A stretch of DNA of 64,000 nucleotides, taken from Symbiodinium natans (lineage: Eukaryota; Sar; Dinophyceae; Suessiales; Symbiodiniaceae). The position numbers were made by a program, and so were the translations under genes. Below are positions 11,114 through 22,511 of the stretch, one piece after another. Location of the stretch: assembly GCA_905221605.1 (NCBI GenBank), contig CAJNDS010002089.1, positions 86,501 through 150,500 on the forward strand, written 5' to 3'. The stretch's first letter is position 1. The number at the start of each line of letters is the position of its first letter. Below the pieces are notes generated by a model. That model made no database searches, had not been told where the DNA came from, and worked only from the letters and a program-made list of their open reading frames with translations.

Positions 11114-11504
11114 TCTTGTTCTTTGGTTTTTCGGTGTGAGACACTTCCATGCAAGTCGACTTTGTGAGCAATTGCAGTTGGGTTTTCACTTGCAAACAGG
11201 GTCATGGGGGCGCACAGCCCCTTAAGTTGAAGCCAGGGAGTTGCCTTCGAATTTTGTTTTCGACATGCAGTGGACTCTTGTTTCACGTCTTTCGTTCGAC
11301 TTTCGCGTTTTTCTGGTTTCTAGAAACCACTCTGTCCTCACGAGATTCACTCTCACTCTCTCACTCTACTCCGAACGAGATTCAAAAACACCATCCGAAA
11401 AAATACTCCGAACGAGATCGCAGAGCCTCGGTTGTGGGCGAAGTCTGGATGGTTGAGGTAAAGTAAACAAGCCTCATTGCAAGATCCGCTATTGTCAGCC
11501 CTCA

Positions 11505-11540
11505 CCCGAGCGACCCGGGTTCGAGACCCGCCGTTGGGAG
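11505..11540 (+). other. isolated B-box / T-arm-like tRNA fragment
   Basis: GGGTTCGAGACCCG forms a T-arm-like hairpin matching the RNA polymerase III B-box consensus. No rest of a tRNA is found around it. It extends the tRNA-relic cluster of 10.6-11.1 kb. Confidence 0.35.
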
Positions 11541-11770
11541 GGAACAACTCAGAAACCCAGGTTCCAAACCCAGATTTTAAACCCAGGTTCAAGTTCGGCA
11601 AACTTCTGCAAACCACCTTCTTGGTGTTGGGTTGTAAAACCGTACACGCCCTGTGGTTAGAAGACACCCCCAGAAACAGTTTCTCTGGCAGCAAGAATGA
11701 ACCTCAACTCTATCAGGCTGTTAGAGAAAAACGGAATTCCTCACTGGAAGAATGCGACCTTCTTGGTTGC

Positions 11771-11801
11771 ATAGCTACTACTTCGACAACTACTTCTACT
11801 T

Positions 11802-11888
<87 letters not shown>
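11771..11888. repeat. (CTA)n trinucleotide array
   Basis: The array starts with TACTTC/TACTTCTAC variants and continues with about 28 perfect CTA units from about 11800 to 11887. It is the complement of the AGT array at the gap edge (7531-7604). The same microsatellite family therefore appears in two orientations 4 kb apart. Confidence 0.9.
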
Positions 11889-12670
11889 GCAGGCATCACG
11901 CTTCTTTTAATTGATCGCAGGGGTTTCGGGGCGTGCATTTTTTTCCTGTGAAGACACGAAAACATCGGTATTGACAGTGTTTCGTGGCTTTGAACGGTTT
12001 TGGACGGGAGAAATGCAGTTGTAAAAAACGCCGAAAACTACTTGCAACTACTTATGGCGCGAGAGGAATACATCAGTAGTTACAGTGTTTTGTGACCTTG
12101 AAAATGCGCGCTTTTGTGCACCGGTTTTTTCGGGTGCAATCTTGGGCAATAGGAAAACATCGGTCTTTACAGTGTTTCGCGCGTTTCGCATGTGTTGCAT
12201 TTTTTTTGGCGATGTTTAGGGCTTCGGTTGAGGGTTTTTGGTAAGGTTTTTTTTGGCATAGGACACGGGACTTTTGGGTTTGTTTTTTACCTTTTTGTTT
12301 TAGAGCTTCAGGGAACATGAGTTTTGAGGCTTTTAAGGGTACACGACTTTGGGCCTTGCATTTCAGACTTTGGGATTTAGCGTTTAAACCCTACACCCTA
12401 AAACCCTCCACCGATTGAGAGGTTTCGGCTTGAGTTTAGGGGTTTCTGGGGCTTACCTCGGAAGCCTCACGAGCTTGAGCTGTTTTGAGCCTCGAGCTTT
12501 GCGGGGGCAGTTTTGGTATAGGGTTGCTCCGCCAGTCTCTCGAACCACCAAAACAAGCCTGATTAGGGCTTACCTAGAGGTTTCAACCCTACCCCTTTTA
12601 TTGAGTACCCACTTTCCTTATTCTGGAACCCTAACTTCAAACGAAGGAACGTAAACAAAGGGGGTATAAG
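11889..12670. other. unassigned region with a repeated ACAGTGTTT block
   Basis: A block close to GAAAACATCGGT..T..ACAGTGTTTCG occurs near 11957-11985 and 12151-12180, with a diverged copy near 12068-12095. Telomere-like scraps follow at about 12385-12410. No gene is supported. Confidence 0.4.
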
Positions 12671-12699
12671 CCTCTAAGTAGGCGTTTTAGAAAGCTCGA

Positions 12700-12880
12700 G
12701 GTTGCCGAACTGGCAAGTCTTTGCTTGAGAAGTTCGATGCCGTCCGGCAACTAGCAACCCCGTTTCTGCTTGAGAGGCGCGTCCAACTAGCAGCCCTCCA
12801 ACTAGCAAACACCATAAACAACCCCCACTTCTGCCTGAGAAGCGTGTCCAACTAGCAACCCGCATTCCTGCCCGCTCGTA
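12700..12880. repeat. short tandem repeat with CCAACTAGCAACCC core
   Basis: Three to four imperfect copies of a unit of about 45-60 bases carry AACTAGCAACCC, TTCTGC and TTGAGAAG. The same unit reappears about 48 kb away at 60810-61140, which shows a dispersed family in this genome. Open frames over it are by-products of the repeat. Confidence 0.6.
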
Positions 12881-13162
12881 GATGCACCGGGTCAGTGATG
12901 CGAAGCAAAGGCATCGTTTTCCGAAGGTAGTGCTGGGGTTGTTCGCATTGAAGCATAGGTCGCATTGAAGCATAGCCCAAAGCTGATAGCAGGTGGACAG
13001 CACCATGCACAGCTCGAGTCGAGTACAGCAGACAGCCAACGGTGTCAAGGTCATGCGCACGCACTAATGGACCCAAGGGCGTCTAGAGCTCAATCAGGGG
13101 CATCATAAGGTCAGGGGTTTAGGCATTGCTGTTCTCCATGGCGTTTTAGGTCCATCACAACA

Positions 13163-13810
13163 ATGCAGATCCATTTGATGGGATGGCTCATTTGCTTCCT
13201 GCTGTGGCTGGCGTGGGCTGATGGCCCCCCGAGTGCCGCGCCCACAACCACGACCTTGGCCTTCAGTGTCTTTGGTGTGGAAGAGGTTTGCAGCCACTGT
13301 GAATGTCCTAACCCAGGCTGGCTGGGCAGTCAGTCAGTGGAGAGCTGTCGAGATGCGTGTGCATTAAAAAGCACACATTTCCAACATGCCAGCGGCAACA
13401 GATATGATGGGCAGCCAGGTGATAACAACTGTGCATGCTGTACATCACTCCAGATCATACCTTACGATAATGGATGGGGCGTGAAAGTGCTTCGTGCAGA
13501 CACAGCGGGCTACTGGCCAGTTTGCGAGCTCTGTTGGTGCGATAAATTAAAACGAACCCCCAAATGGCTGGGGGTTCGTTCAATTAGTGAATGCGCCCAA
13601 ACGTGCCAGGACGATGGCTTTTCTTACTTTCAGCACGCCAATGGCTTGAAACCAGATGGATCAAGAGGTGACAACAGCTGTGCGTGCTGCTTTAGCGATT
13701 TAACCGTCTCGGGATCCGGTTTGGGCAACAACGTCTACGGGTTAAATGAGTTGCCTCTCACAACAGAGGCCGCTCGGCATGACAAGCACGGTCACAAGAT
13801 CCTTCCGTAA
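13163..13810 (+). CDS. secreted protein with two eight-cysteine repeats (5' part of a gene)
   Basis: The frame opens at an ATG followed by a hydrophobic segment (residues 4-20) typical of a signal peptide, then a Pro/Thr linker with PTTTT. Two homologous modules follow at about residues 43-93 and 121-176. Each has eight cysteines spaced CX2CXC...CX3C...CXCC with shared landmarks WLG, FQHA and GDN(N/S)CACC. The pattern recalls PAN/apple-like extracellular domains, but I cannot name the family with certainty. The last 20 codons after NNVYGLNE overlap a repeat also seen at 28.86 kb, so the true exon probably ends near 13740-13806 at a splice donor rather than at the TAA. The CBM1 module 370 bases downstream may be a later exon of the same gene. 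The product would be a cell-surface or secreted protein. Confidence 0.65.
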   Translation: MQIHLMGWLICFLLWLAWADGPPSAAPTTTTLAFSVFGVEEVCSHCECPNPGWLGSQSVESCRDACALKSTHFQHASGNRYDGQPGDNNCACCTSLQIIPYDNGWGVKVLRADTAGYWPVCELCWCDKLKRTPKWLGVRSISECAQTCQDDGFSYFQHANGLKPDGSRGDNSCACCFSDLTVSGSGLGNNVYGLNELPLTTEAARHDKHGHKILP

Positions 13811-13872
13811 GATTGGCTTATCCATTGAAGGGACTGTTTGGATTTTTTTATTTTGGGGAGCCACAATAAGGC
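13757..13872. repeat. dispersed repeat copy A (other copy at 28.85 kb)
   Basis: A stretch of about 40 identical bases beginning GAGGCCGCTCGGCATGAC, followed by diverged AAGGGACTGTTT and TTGGCTTAT blocks in changed order, is shared with 28843-28938. It overlaps the 3' end of the cysteine-rich reading frame. It may be intron or 3' flanking sequence carried by a mobile or duplicated element. Confidence 0.6.
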
Positions 13873-14183
13873 CCTGTTCTCCTTGAGGAGTTATCCTGGA
13901 AGGAGTGCTTTGGAGAGTGCTCGAAGTCCTTTGCCAAGCCCCCTTTCTTCCTTCATTCCCAGAAGAAACCCCCGAGAGCACCCTCAGGCATTTCTTGCCC
14001 TGATGGCGTTGATAGCCACGAAGCCAGGAAGAGATTGTTCAGGGTGCCGAAGTCAATTGGAGGGGGAAAAGGGGTCCTCATGAACAGGAAGCAGCGCAAC
14101 ATGAAACCCTCCAAACCTAAGCACCTCTTCACAGAGCCTGGACACCAAAACCTAAAGCACAACAATGATTTGCGGTGATTCAG

Positions 14184-14286
14184 GTGACGACTACGAGCGC
14201 GGTCTCTCTCTCTCTCGAGTGCGTAGAACCATACAAGCAGTGCGGCGGCAAGGGCTACGAAGGTGCTGGTACATGCTGTGTCGCTG
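14184..14286 (+). CDS. CBM1 (fungal-type cellulose-binding) module, first exon part
   Basis: The exon probably starts after CAG at 14181-14183 and ends before GT at 14287. It encodes a short Thr/Ser lead and then CVEPYKQCGGKGYEGAGTCC, the first half of a CBM1 module with the invariant QCGG. Joining base 14286 to 14398 restores a codon and gives the expected CBM1 spacing between the CC pair and the next cysteine. CBM1 binds crystalline cellulose, and dinoflagellate cell coverings contain cellulose, so a wall-related extracellular role is likely. It lies just downstream of the signal-peptide, cysteine-rich frame at 13163. Confidence 0.65.
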
Positions 14287-14397
14287 GTTTCTTGGCTGCC
14301 TTAAGATGGGTTGAGGATCGTGCTTTCGAGTCGCGTGTGACACACAAAGTTGTGTACACTTTTTTCTTTTGTTCTTCGGATGTTACCGTGCGCCAAG
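14287..14397 (+). other. GT-AG intron inside the CBM1 module (111 bp)
   Basis: The intron begins GTTTCTTGG and ends CGCCAAG, with a T-rich tract at 14358-14377 and G as the first base of the next exon. Removing it joins GCTG to GACAGCACTGC in frame. It is inferred purely from restoration of the CBM1 pattern. The AG-then-G acceptor fits dinoflagellate splice sites. Confidence 0.6.
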
Positions 14398-14500
14398 GAC
14401 AGCACTGCATGCCACGGAACGACTGGTATTCCCAGTGTTATGCACCGACAAGGACCACGACCACAATTCCTCAGGCACCTGCCAGTTCCCAAAGCCTCCA
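14398..14500 (+). CDS. CBM1 module, second exon part with Thr-rich linker
   Basis: Encodes QHCMPRNDWYSQCYAP, the second half of CBM1 with the aromatic/Asn/WYSQC signature, then a TRTTTTIP linker of the kind that connects CBM1 to another domain. The downstream boundary is unknown. The frame stays open to a TAA at 14586-14588, but the sequence after about 14480 no longer looks constrained, and another intron may start there. No glycoside hydrolase domain is visible in the following kilobase. Confidence 0.6.
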
Positions 14501-14589
14501 CCCACTTGTGAAGAATCAGGCGGCTTTGGCACAAAGCTTCATGCGACTGTCCATAACTGAATTCGCAGAAGCCTGCATACATCAGTAAG

Positions 14590-15020
14590 GGCTGCATGGT
14601 GCGCATGGTGGTTCCTGCATGTCCACAGTTCAAGGAATCCTTCGCACCCGTCCCCCCCCCTCCTGCTGGCTCCGCTTCATTTGCCTGGTAGGGAGACCTT
14701 TTTGTCTCCCGTTTTCTCACCACGGCGATTTGAGTGTGGAGTAGCTTGCAAAAGCGGTGCTTTTAAAGCACCCTGCCCTCCGGAACTCTGCCCAAAAAAC
14801 TACCACTTCAATCATCCCCACCCTTTAGGGACATTCACTCACGAGAGACAGACTCTTTAAAGGCGTTAGTTCAGGGTTCAGGGGAGAGACAATGTAGGAG
14901 GTCTGTGAGCAATACCCCAAAGGATTCACCATATGAAGTAGGTTTACATATATATTTTTTTTTATTTGGTGTGTGTGTACATGGGGTGCCCATTAGGGGA
15001 TACTAGTAGTAGTAAAATTT
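14590..15020. other. unassigned spacer
   Basis: No gene is supported. It contains a short T tract near 14957-14966 and a GTGTGTGT stretch, then leads into the first partial copy of the 195-bp repeat core at about 15018. Confidence 0.35.
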
Positions 15021-15060
15021 GCTGGCTGCCAGCAAATGTGACCCCGAGACGTGCCAACCA

Positions 15061-18000
15061 CACCAACGTTACACTGATGCAGGCATCCTCTATCACCGGC
15101 ACGGCAACTTCGACTAGTCTCACGGCGAAGGCCTTGCAAGATGTCCGCATGCGTCCCCAACTTCACCACTAGGGAGCCCCCGGGCCTGGGAAGTTAGGGA
15201 CCTGCACAGGATCATGCTGAGAAGGACTGCTACATGGAGCGCGAGATCGTGGAGGACGAAGGGAGCAGCAGCTTGCATGCAAGAACAAATGAGTCTAGAT
15301 ATCTTGGAACCACAAAATCTGTTTTTAACAATAGTCATTGCATCATAGATTCATTGCAACACTACTTGTGAGCTTTCCGGACCGCATGCCGAGAGTTGTT
15401 GGCGGTTGAGGGCCGGCTTAGAGGGGCTTTTGGTCCAAAATGAGCAGCTTGGCAATGAGACCTTCGCAAGCAGCTGTGATCTTGTCCACAGGATGTGTGC
15501 TGGGTGTCTTTGAAAGCATGGATGCACAAGGTGATCAAAAGACCATCTCTAGAAGAGCCAGTTGGCTCAGCCGAATGGGCAAAGTTTGCCAGAAGTGGTT
15601 GTTCATGGTGGCTGAGGTGTTGGAAAATTCTGCTGCGTAACTTCCGCCACTGACTGTCAAGAACAGTGCTCCAGAATCAACGGCTGCAACAGCATATCTG
15701 AATGTGGCGATGGGCACGGGCCTCAGAAGTGTGCATGAAGCCACAGTGGGAGGGACCGCGGCAGGGAGACCATGGCAAGCTTTGCGACAAGTTGGCTGGC
15801 CTCCTCTCAGTCTCTACATCTTTGTCATCTTCTCGTCGTGATTCGTGATCATGCGATCAATGTAGACCCATATTGCTACCATTTGCAAGGCATTGCCACT
15901 TCAAGGACAAGATTGTGAGCAAGGACGACCTGAGCAAACCAACAGGGCAGCCTGCGCCGCAATTGGATAGCACTGTCATATTGTAGCAAGAATGAGCATT
16001 AATACCGCAAATACTCTTTGCTGTATGGTGACAGGAGAGTTTTCTGAAATGAGAACATAGCGGTAAGGAGTAGCTTTGTGCTAGAGTACGGCTTGGAGTC
16101 GTGTTTTGTTGCCCTTTCACATGGGCTTGGGGTGTTTCAGTTCTGTTCCACACGTATCAGGATTGTACTTGCAAACAGTCTTGCTAAACAATTTGGGCTG
16201 CGCGTTGTTGCAGCTCGTACCAATCGAGGCAAGTGGGCGTTTCCAACAATTACGGGTCCTTTCTGCAAGCCTTGATGTCCAGTGCGGGGGGCGGCCCAAC
16301 ACCAGAACTGCTTTGAGAACCCTAAACCCTAAGCCCCTAAACCCTTGGACCCTTGCATTGCAGTTTAAACCCAGAAACCTGAGGCCACAGTTTCCACTGA
16401 CGTACCCATATTAGGGACTCATTACCCAAAACACGGCAGCAATGGACCTGAGTTCCTGGCAGCGGGACCTCTGCAAGACCTACTACAAGACTACATGTCA
16501 GGCCAGCTCTGGTTTCACGGGGGGAATGGCAAGTCTGTGTGGTAGCTTTGGGTCATTTTTAGGAGTACTTATTCGTAAGCAAGTTTGGGACCTTCTGCTT
16601 TTAGTCCACGGCCCTTCGTTCAATCAAGAACAGTCCCTTGCATATAACAAAGCCGTGAAAATACACAACGGGACACTTCATTCTAGAATTCCCTAAGCCT
16701 CTAAGGCTTAAACCCTTAACCAACCAATTTTCCATACAGGGTTTACAGGACCTTGTCCTGATTTGTTGGACGAGCAGGGGCTTGCTTCCAACCACACCAA
16801 CTTTACACTGATGCAGGCGTCCTCTATCACCGGCACAGCAACTTCGACTAGTCTCACGGCGAAGGCCTTGCAAGATGTCCGCATGGGTCCCCAACTTCAC
16901 CACTAAGAGCCCCCGGGCCTGGGAAGTTAGGGACCTGCACAGGATCATGCTGAGAAGGACTGCTACATGGAGCGCGAGATCGTGGAGGACGAAGGGAGCA
17001 GCAGCTTGCATGCAAGAACAAATGAGTCTAGATATCTTGGAACCACAAAATCTGTTTTTAACAATAGTCATTGCATCATAGATTCATTGCAACACTGCTT
17101 GTGAGCTTTCCGGACCGCATGCCGAGAGTTGTTGGCGGTTGAGGGCCGGCTTAGAGGGGCTTTTGGTCCAAAATGAGCAGCTTGGCAATGAGACCTTCGC
17201 AAGCAGCTGTGATCTTGTCCACAGGATGTGTGCTGGGTGTCTTTGAAAGCATGGATGCACAAGGTGATCAAAAGACCATCTCTAGAAGAGCCAGTTGGCT
17301 CGGCCGAATGGGCAAAGTTTGCCAGAAGTGGCTGTTCATGGTGGCTGAGGTGTTGGAAAATTCTGCTGCGTAACTTCCGCCACTGACTGTCAAGAACAGT
17401 GCTCCAGAATCAACGGCTGCAACAGCATATCTGAATGTGGCGATGGGCACGGGCCTCAGAAGTGTGCATAAAGCCACAGTGGGAGGGACCGCGGCAGGGA
17501 GACCATGGCAAGCTTTGCGACAAGTTGGCTGGCCTCCTCTCAGTCTCTACATCTTTGTCATCTTCTCGTCGTGATTCGTGATCATGCGATCAATGTAGAC
17601 CCATATTGCTACGATTTGCAAGGCATTGCCACTTCAAGGACAAGATTGTGAGCAAGGACGACCTGAGCAAACCAACAGGGCAGCCTGCGCCGCAATTGGA
17701 TAGCACTGTCAGATTGTAGCAAGAATGAGCATTAATACCGCAAATACTCTTTGCTGTATGGTGACAGGAGAGTTTTCTGAAATGAGAACATAGCGGTAAG
17801 GAGTAGCTTTGTGCTAGAGTACGGCTTGGAGTCGTGTTTTGTTGCTCTTTCACATGGGCTTGGGGTGTTTCAGTTCTGTTCCACACGTATCAGGATTGTA
17901 CTTGCAAACAGTCTTGCTAAACAATTTGGGCTGCGCGTTGTTGCAGCTCGTACCAATCGAGGCAAGTGGGCGTTTCCAACAATTACGGGTCCTTTCTGCA

Positions 18001-20266
18001 AGCCTTGATGTCCAGTGCGGGGGGCGGCCCAACACCAGAACTGCTTTGAGAACTCTAAACCCTAAGCCCCTAAACCCTCGGACCCTTGCATTGCAGTTTA
18101 AACCCAGAAACCTGAGGCCACAGTTTCCACTGACGTACCCATATTAGGGACTCATTACCCAAAACACGGCAGCAATGGACCTGAGTTCCTGGCAGCGGGA
18201 CCTCTGCAAGACCTACTACAAGACTACATGTCAGGCCAGCTCTGGTTTCACGGGGGGAATGGCAAGTCTGTGTGGTAGCTTTGGGTCATTTTTAGGAGTA
18301 CTTATTCGTAAGCAAGTTTGGGACCTTCTGCTTTTAGTCCACGGCCCTTCGTTCAATCAAGAACAGTCCCTTGCATATAACAAAGCCGTGAAAATACACA
18401 ACGGGACACTTCATTCTAGAATTCCCTAAGCCTCTAAGGCCTAAACCCTTAACCAACCAATTTTCCATACAGGGTTTACAGGACCTTGTCCTGATTTGTT
18501 GGACGAGCAGGGGCTTGCTTCCAACCACACCAACTTTACACTGATGCAGGCGTCCTCTATCACCGGCACAGCAACTTCGACTAGTCTCACGGCGAAGGCC
18601 TTGCAAGATGTCCGCATGGGTCCCCAACTTCACCACTAAGAGCCCCCGGGCCTGGGAAGTTAGGGACCTGCACAGGATCATGCTGAGAAGGACTGCTACA
18701 TGGAGCGCGAGATCGTGGAGGACGAAGGGAGCAGCAGCTTGCATGCAAGAACAAATGAGTCTAGATATCTTGGAACCACAAAATCTGTTTTTAACAATAG
18801 TCATTGCATCATAGATTCATTGCAACACTGCTTGTGAGCTTTCCGGACCGCATGCCGAGAGTTGTTGGCGGTTGAGGGCCGGCTTAGAGGGGCTTTTGGT
18901 CCAAAATGAGCAGCTTGGCAATGAGACCTTCGCAAGCAGCTGTGATCTTGTCCACAGGATGTGTGCTGGGTGTCTTTGAAAGCATGGATGCACAAGGTGA
19001 TCAAAAGACCATCTCTAGAAGAGCCAGTTGGCTCGGCCGAATGGGCAAAGTTTGCCAGAAGTGGCTGTTCATGGTGGCTGAGGTGTTGGAAAATTCTGCT
19101 GCGTAACTTCCGCCACTGACTGTCAAGAACAGTGCTCCAGAATCAACGGCTGCAACAGCATATCTGAATGTGGCGATGGGCACGGGCCTCAGAAGTGTGC
19201 ATAAAGCCACAGTGGGAGGGACCGCGGCAGGGAGACCATGGCAAGCTTTGCGACAAGTTGGCTGGCCTCCTCTCAGTCTCTACATCTTTGTCATCTTCTC
19301 GTCGTGATTCGTGATCATGCGATCAATGTAGACCCATATTGCTACGATTTGCAAGGCATTGCCACTTCAAGGACAAGATTGTGAGCAAGGACGACCTGAG
19401 CAAACCAACAGGGCAGCCTGCGCCGCAATTGGATAGCACTGTCAGATTGTAGCAAGAATGAGCATTAATACCGCAAATACTCTTTGCTGTATGGTGACAG
19501 GAGAGTTTTCTGAAATGAGAACATAGCGGTAAGGAGTAGCTTTGTGCTAGAGTACGGCTTGGAGTCGTGTTTTGTTGCTCTTTCACATGGGCTTGGGGTG
19601 TTTCAGTTCTGTTCCACACGTATCAGGATTGTACTTGCAAACAGTCTTGCTAAACAATTTGGGCTGCGCGTTGTTGCAGCTCGTACCAATCGAGGCAAGT
19701 GGGCGTTTCCAACAATTACGGGTCCTTTCTGCAAGCCTTGATGTCCAGTGCGGGGGGCGGCCCAACACCAGAACTGCTTTGAGAACTCTAAACCCTAAGC
19801 CCCTAAACCCTCGGACCCTTGCATTGCAGTTTAAACCCAGAAACCTGAGGCCACAGTTTCCACTGACGTACCCATATTAGGGACTCATTACCCAAAACAC
19901 GGCAGCAATGGACCTGAGTTCCTGGCAGCGGGACCTCTGCAAGACCTACTACAAGACTACATGTCAGGCCAGCTCTGGTTTCACGGGGGGAATGGCAAGT
20001 CTGTGTGGTAGCTTTGGGTCATTTTTAGGAGTACTTATTCGTAAACAAGTTTGGGACACAGGACCTTCTGCTTTTAGTCCACGGCCCTTAGTTCAATCAA
20101 GAACAGTCCCTTGCATATAACAAAGCCGTGAAAATACACAACGGGACGCTTCATTCTAGAATTCCCTAAGCCTCTAAGCCCTAAACCCTCAACCAACCAA
20201 TTTTCCATACAGGGTTTACAGGACCTTGTCCTGATTTGTTGGACGAGCAGGGGCTTGCTCAACCCA
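15061..20266. repeat. three tandem copies of a 1,733-bp unit
   Basis: Unit starts at CACCAAC are at 15061, 16795 and 18528. The copies are nearly identical over their whole length. Copy 3 is 1,739 bp because of a 6-bp insertion near 20056. The first about 100 bases of each unit, around CTGATGCAGG and ACTAGTCTCACGG, are the core also found in the 195-bp repeats that follow. The remaining 1.6 kb is unrelated to the 195-bp unit and contains a short telomere-like scrap. No open frame longer than about 156 codons persists. One reading is that the unit is an exon plus a long intron or spacer duplicated as a block. The near identity points to recent duplication or homogenisation. Confidence 0.92.
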
Positions 20267-22300
20267 CACCAACTTTACACTGATGCAGGCGTCCTCTATC
20301 ACCGGCACAGCAACTTCGACTAGTCTCACGGCGCGGGCCTTGCAGAAACTTCGCATGCTAACTGTGCAATGTTGGCATGAGTGCAAGTGTCACAGAATTT
20401 GTGCCTGGATCGGCTGGGGCTTGCTTTCGGCTGCCAGCAAATGTGACCCCGGGATGTGCCAAGCACACCTGCGTGAAACTGATGCAGGCGTCCTCTATCA
20501 CCGGCACGGCAACTTCGACTAGTCTCACGGCGAGGGCCTTGCAGAAACTTCGTATGCTAACTGTGCAATGTTGGCATGAGTGCAAGTGTCAGAACTTAAG
20601 CCTGGATCGGCTGGGGCTTGCTTTCGGCTGTCAGCATTTGACCCCGGGATGTGCCAAGCACACCTGCGTGAAACTGATGCAGGCGTCCTCTATCACCGGC
20701 ACGGCAACTTCGACTAGTCTCACGGCGAGGGCCTTGCAGAAACTTCGTATGCTAACTGTGCAATGTTGGCATGAGTGCAAGTGTCAGAACTTATGCCTGG
20801 ATCGGCTGGGGCTTGCTTTCGGCTGTCAGCATTTGACCCCGGGATGTGCCAAGCACACCTGCGTGAAACTGATGCAGGCGTCCTCTATCACCGGCACGGC
20901 AACTTCGACTAGTCTCACGGCGAGGGCCTTGCAGAAACTTCGTATGCTAACTGTGCAATGTTGGCATGAGTGCAAGTGTCAGAACTTAAGCCTGGATCGG
21001 CTGGGGCTTGCTTTCGGCTGTCAGCATTTGACCCCGGGATGTGCCAAGCACACCTGCGTGAAACTGATGCAGGCGTCCTCTATCACCGGCACGGCAACTT
21101 CGACTAGTCTCACGGCGAGGGCCTTGCAGAAACTTCGTATGCTAACTGTGCAATGTTGGCATGAGTGCAAGTGTCAGAACTTAAGCCTGGATCGGCTGGG
21201 GCTTGCTTTCGGCTGTCAGCAAATGTGACCCCGGGATGTGCCAAGCACACCTGCGTGAAACTGATGCAGGCGTCCTCTATCACCGGCACGGCAACTTCGA
21301 CTAGTCTCACGGCGAGAGCCTTGCAGAAACTTCGTATGCTAACTGTGCAATGTTGGCATGAGTGCAAGTGTCAGAACTTACTGGGGCTTGCTTTCGGCTG
21401 TCAGCATTTGACCCCGGGATGTGCCAAGCACACCTGCATGAAACTGATGCAGGCGTCCTCTATCACCGGCACGGCAACTTCGACTAGTCTCACGGCGAGG
21501 GCCTTGCAGAAACTTCGTATGCCAACTGTGCAATGTTGGCATGAGTGCAAGTGTCAGAACTTATGCCTGGATCGGCTGGAGCTTGCTTTCGGCTGTCAGC
21601 ATTTGATGCCGGGATGTGCCAAGCACACCTGCGTGAAACTGATGCAGGCGTCCTCTATCACCGGCACGGCAACTTCGACTAGTCTCACGGCGAGGGCCTT
21701 GCAGAGACTTCGTATGCTAACTGTGCAATGTTGGCATGAGTGCAAGTGTCAGAACTTATGCCTGGATCGGCTGGGGCTTGCTTTCGGCTGTCAGCATTTG
21801 ATCCCGGGATGTGCCAAGCACACCTGCGTGAAACTGATGCAGGCGTCCTCTATCACCGGCACGGCAACTTCGACTAGTCTCACGGCGAGGGCCTTGCAGA
21901 AACTTCGTATGCTAACTGTGCAATGTTGGCATGAGTGCAAGTGTCAGAACTTATGCCTGGATCGGCTGGAGCTTGCTTTCGGCTGTCAGCATTTGACCCC
22001 GGATGTGCCAAGCACACCTGCGTGAAACTGATGCAGGCGTCCTCTATCACCGGCACGGCAACTTCGACTAGTCTCACGGCGAGGGCCTTGCAGAAACTTC
22101 GTACACTAACTGTGCAATGTTGGCATGAGTGCAAGTGTCGCAGAACTTGTGCCTGGATCGGCTGGGGCTTGCTTTCGGCTACCAGCAAATGTGACCCCGG
22201 GATGTGCCAACCACACCAATGTTACACTGATGCAGGCGTCCTCTATCACCGGCACAGCAACTTCGACCAGTCTCACGGCGAGGGCCTTGCAGAACCTTCG
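20267..22300. repeat. tandem array of about ten 195-bp units
   Basis: The landmark TGATGCAGGC occurs at 20281, 20480, 20675, 20870, 21065, 21262, 21445, 21640, 21835, 22029 and 22228. Most intervals are 194-199 bases and one is 183. Because 195 is divisible by three, long open frames (20377-21228 and 21165-22025) run through it almost automatically. The deduced 65-residue unit carries CWHECKC and a Ser/Thr-rich segment. Units differ by a 2-base indel (CAGCAAATGTGACC versus CAGCATTTGACC) that switches frames. Comparison with the diverged unit at 22840-22960 suggests the ancestral frame included a KCDPGMCQ block. A cysteine-rich repeat protein may underlie it, but current coding capacity is unproven. 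Confidence 0.85.
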
Positions 22301-22511
22301 TCGTATGCCAATTGTAAACGCTTGCGCGCGCCGCCTCGGCAGCCGGTCCAGCCCAAGGGTAGACCAATGGAGAGCCCCCCAGTGGTGCATCTGCGACTTT
22401 CCATTCCGAAATGGTCTGCAAAGACGGAAAGCGAGCGCAGGCAAAGGTTGAGAGGGGTCCCAGTCTCGTGAGATCCCGCTTGTTGCCATTTCCCACCAAG
22501 GGTCCTGCCAT

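Noticed and set aside
11477-11965. ORFs with poly-Thr and poly-Ser tracts
   Set aside because: They arise from the CTA trinucleotide array read in two frames.
15440-19106. Repeated 66-codon and 156-codon ORFs in the 1,733-bp units
   Set aside because: They recur only because the DNA unit is duplicated. They show no domain and no sign of coding constraint between the near-identical copies.
20377-22025. Two long plus-strand ORFs (283 and 286 codons) as intact genes
   Set aside because: They run through a 195-bp tandem array. A period divisible by three keeps any stop-free unit open for many copies, and 2-base indels switch frames. I list the array as a repeat, not as a confirmed gene.
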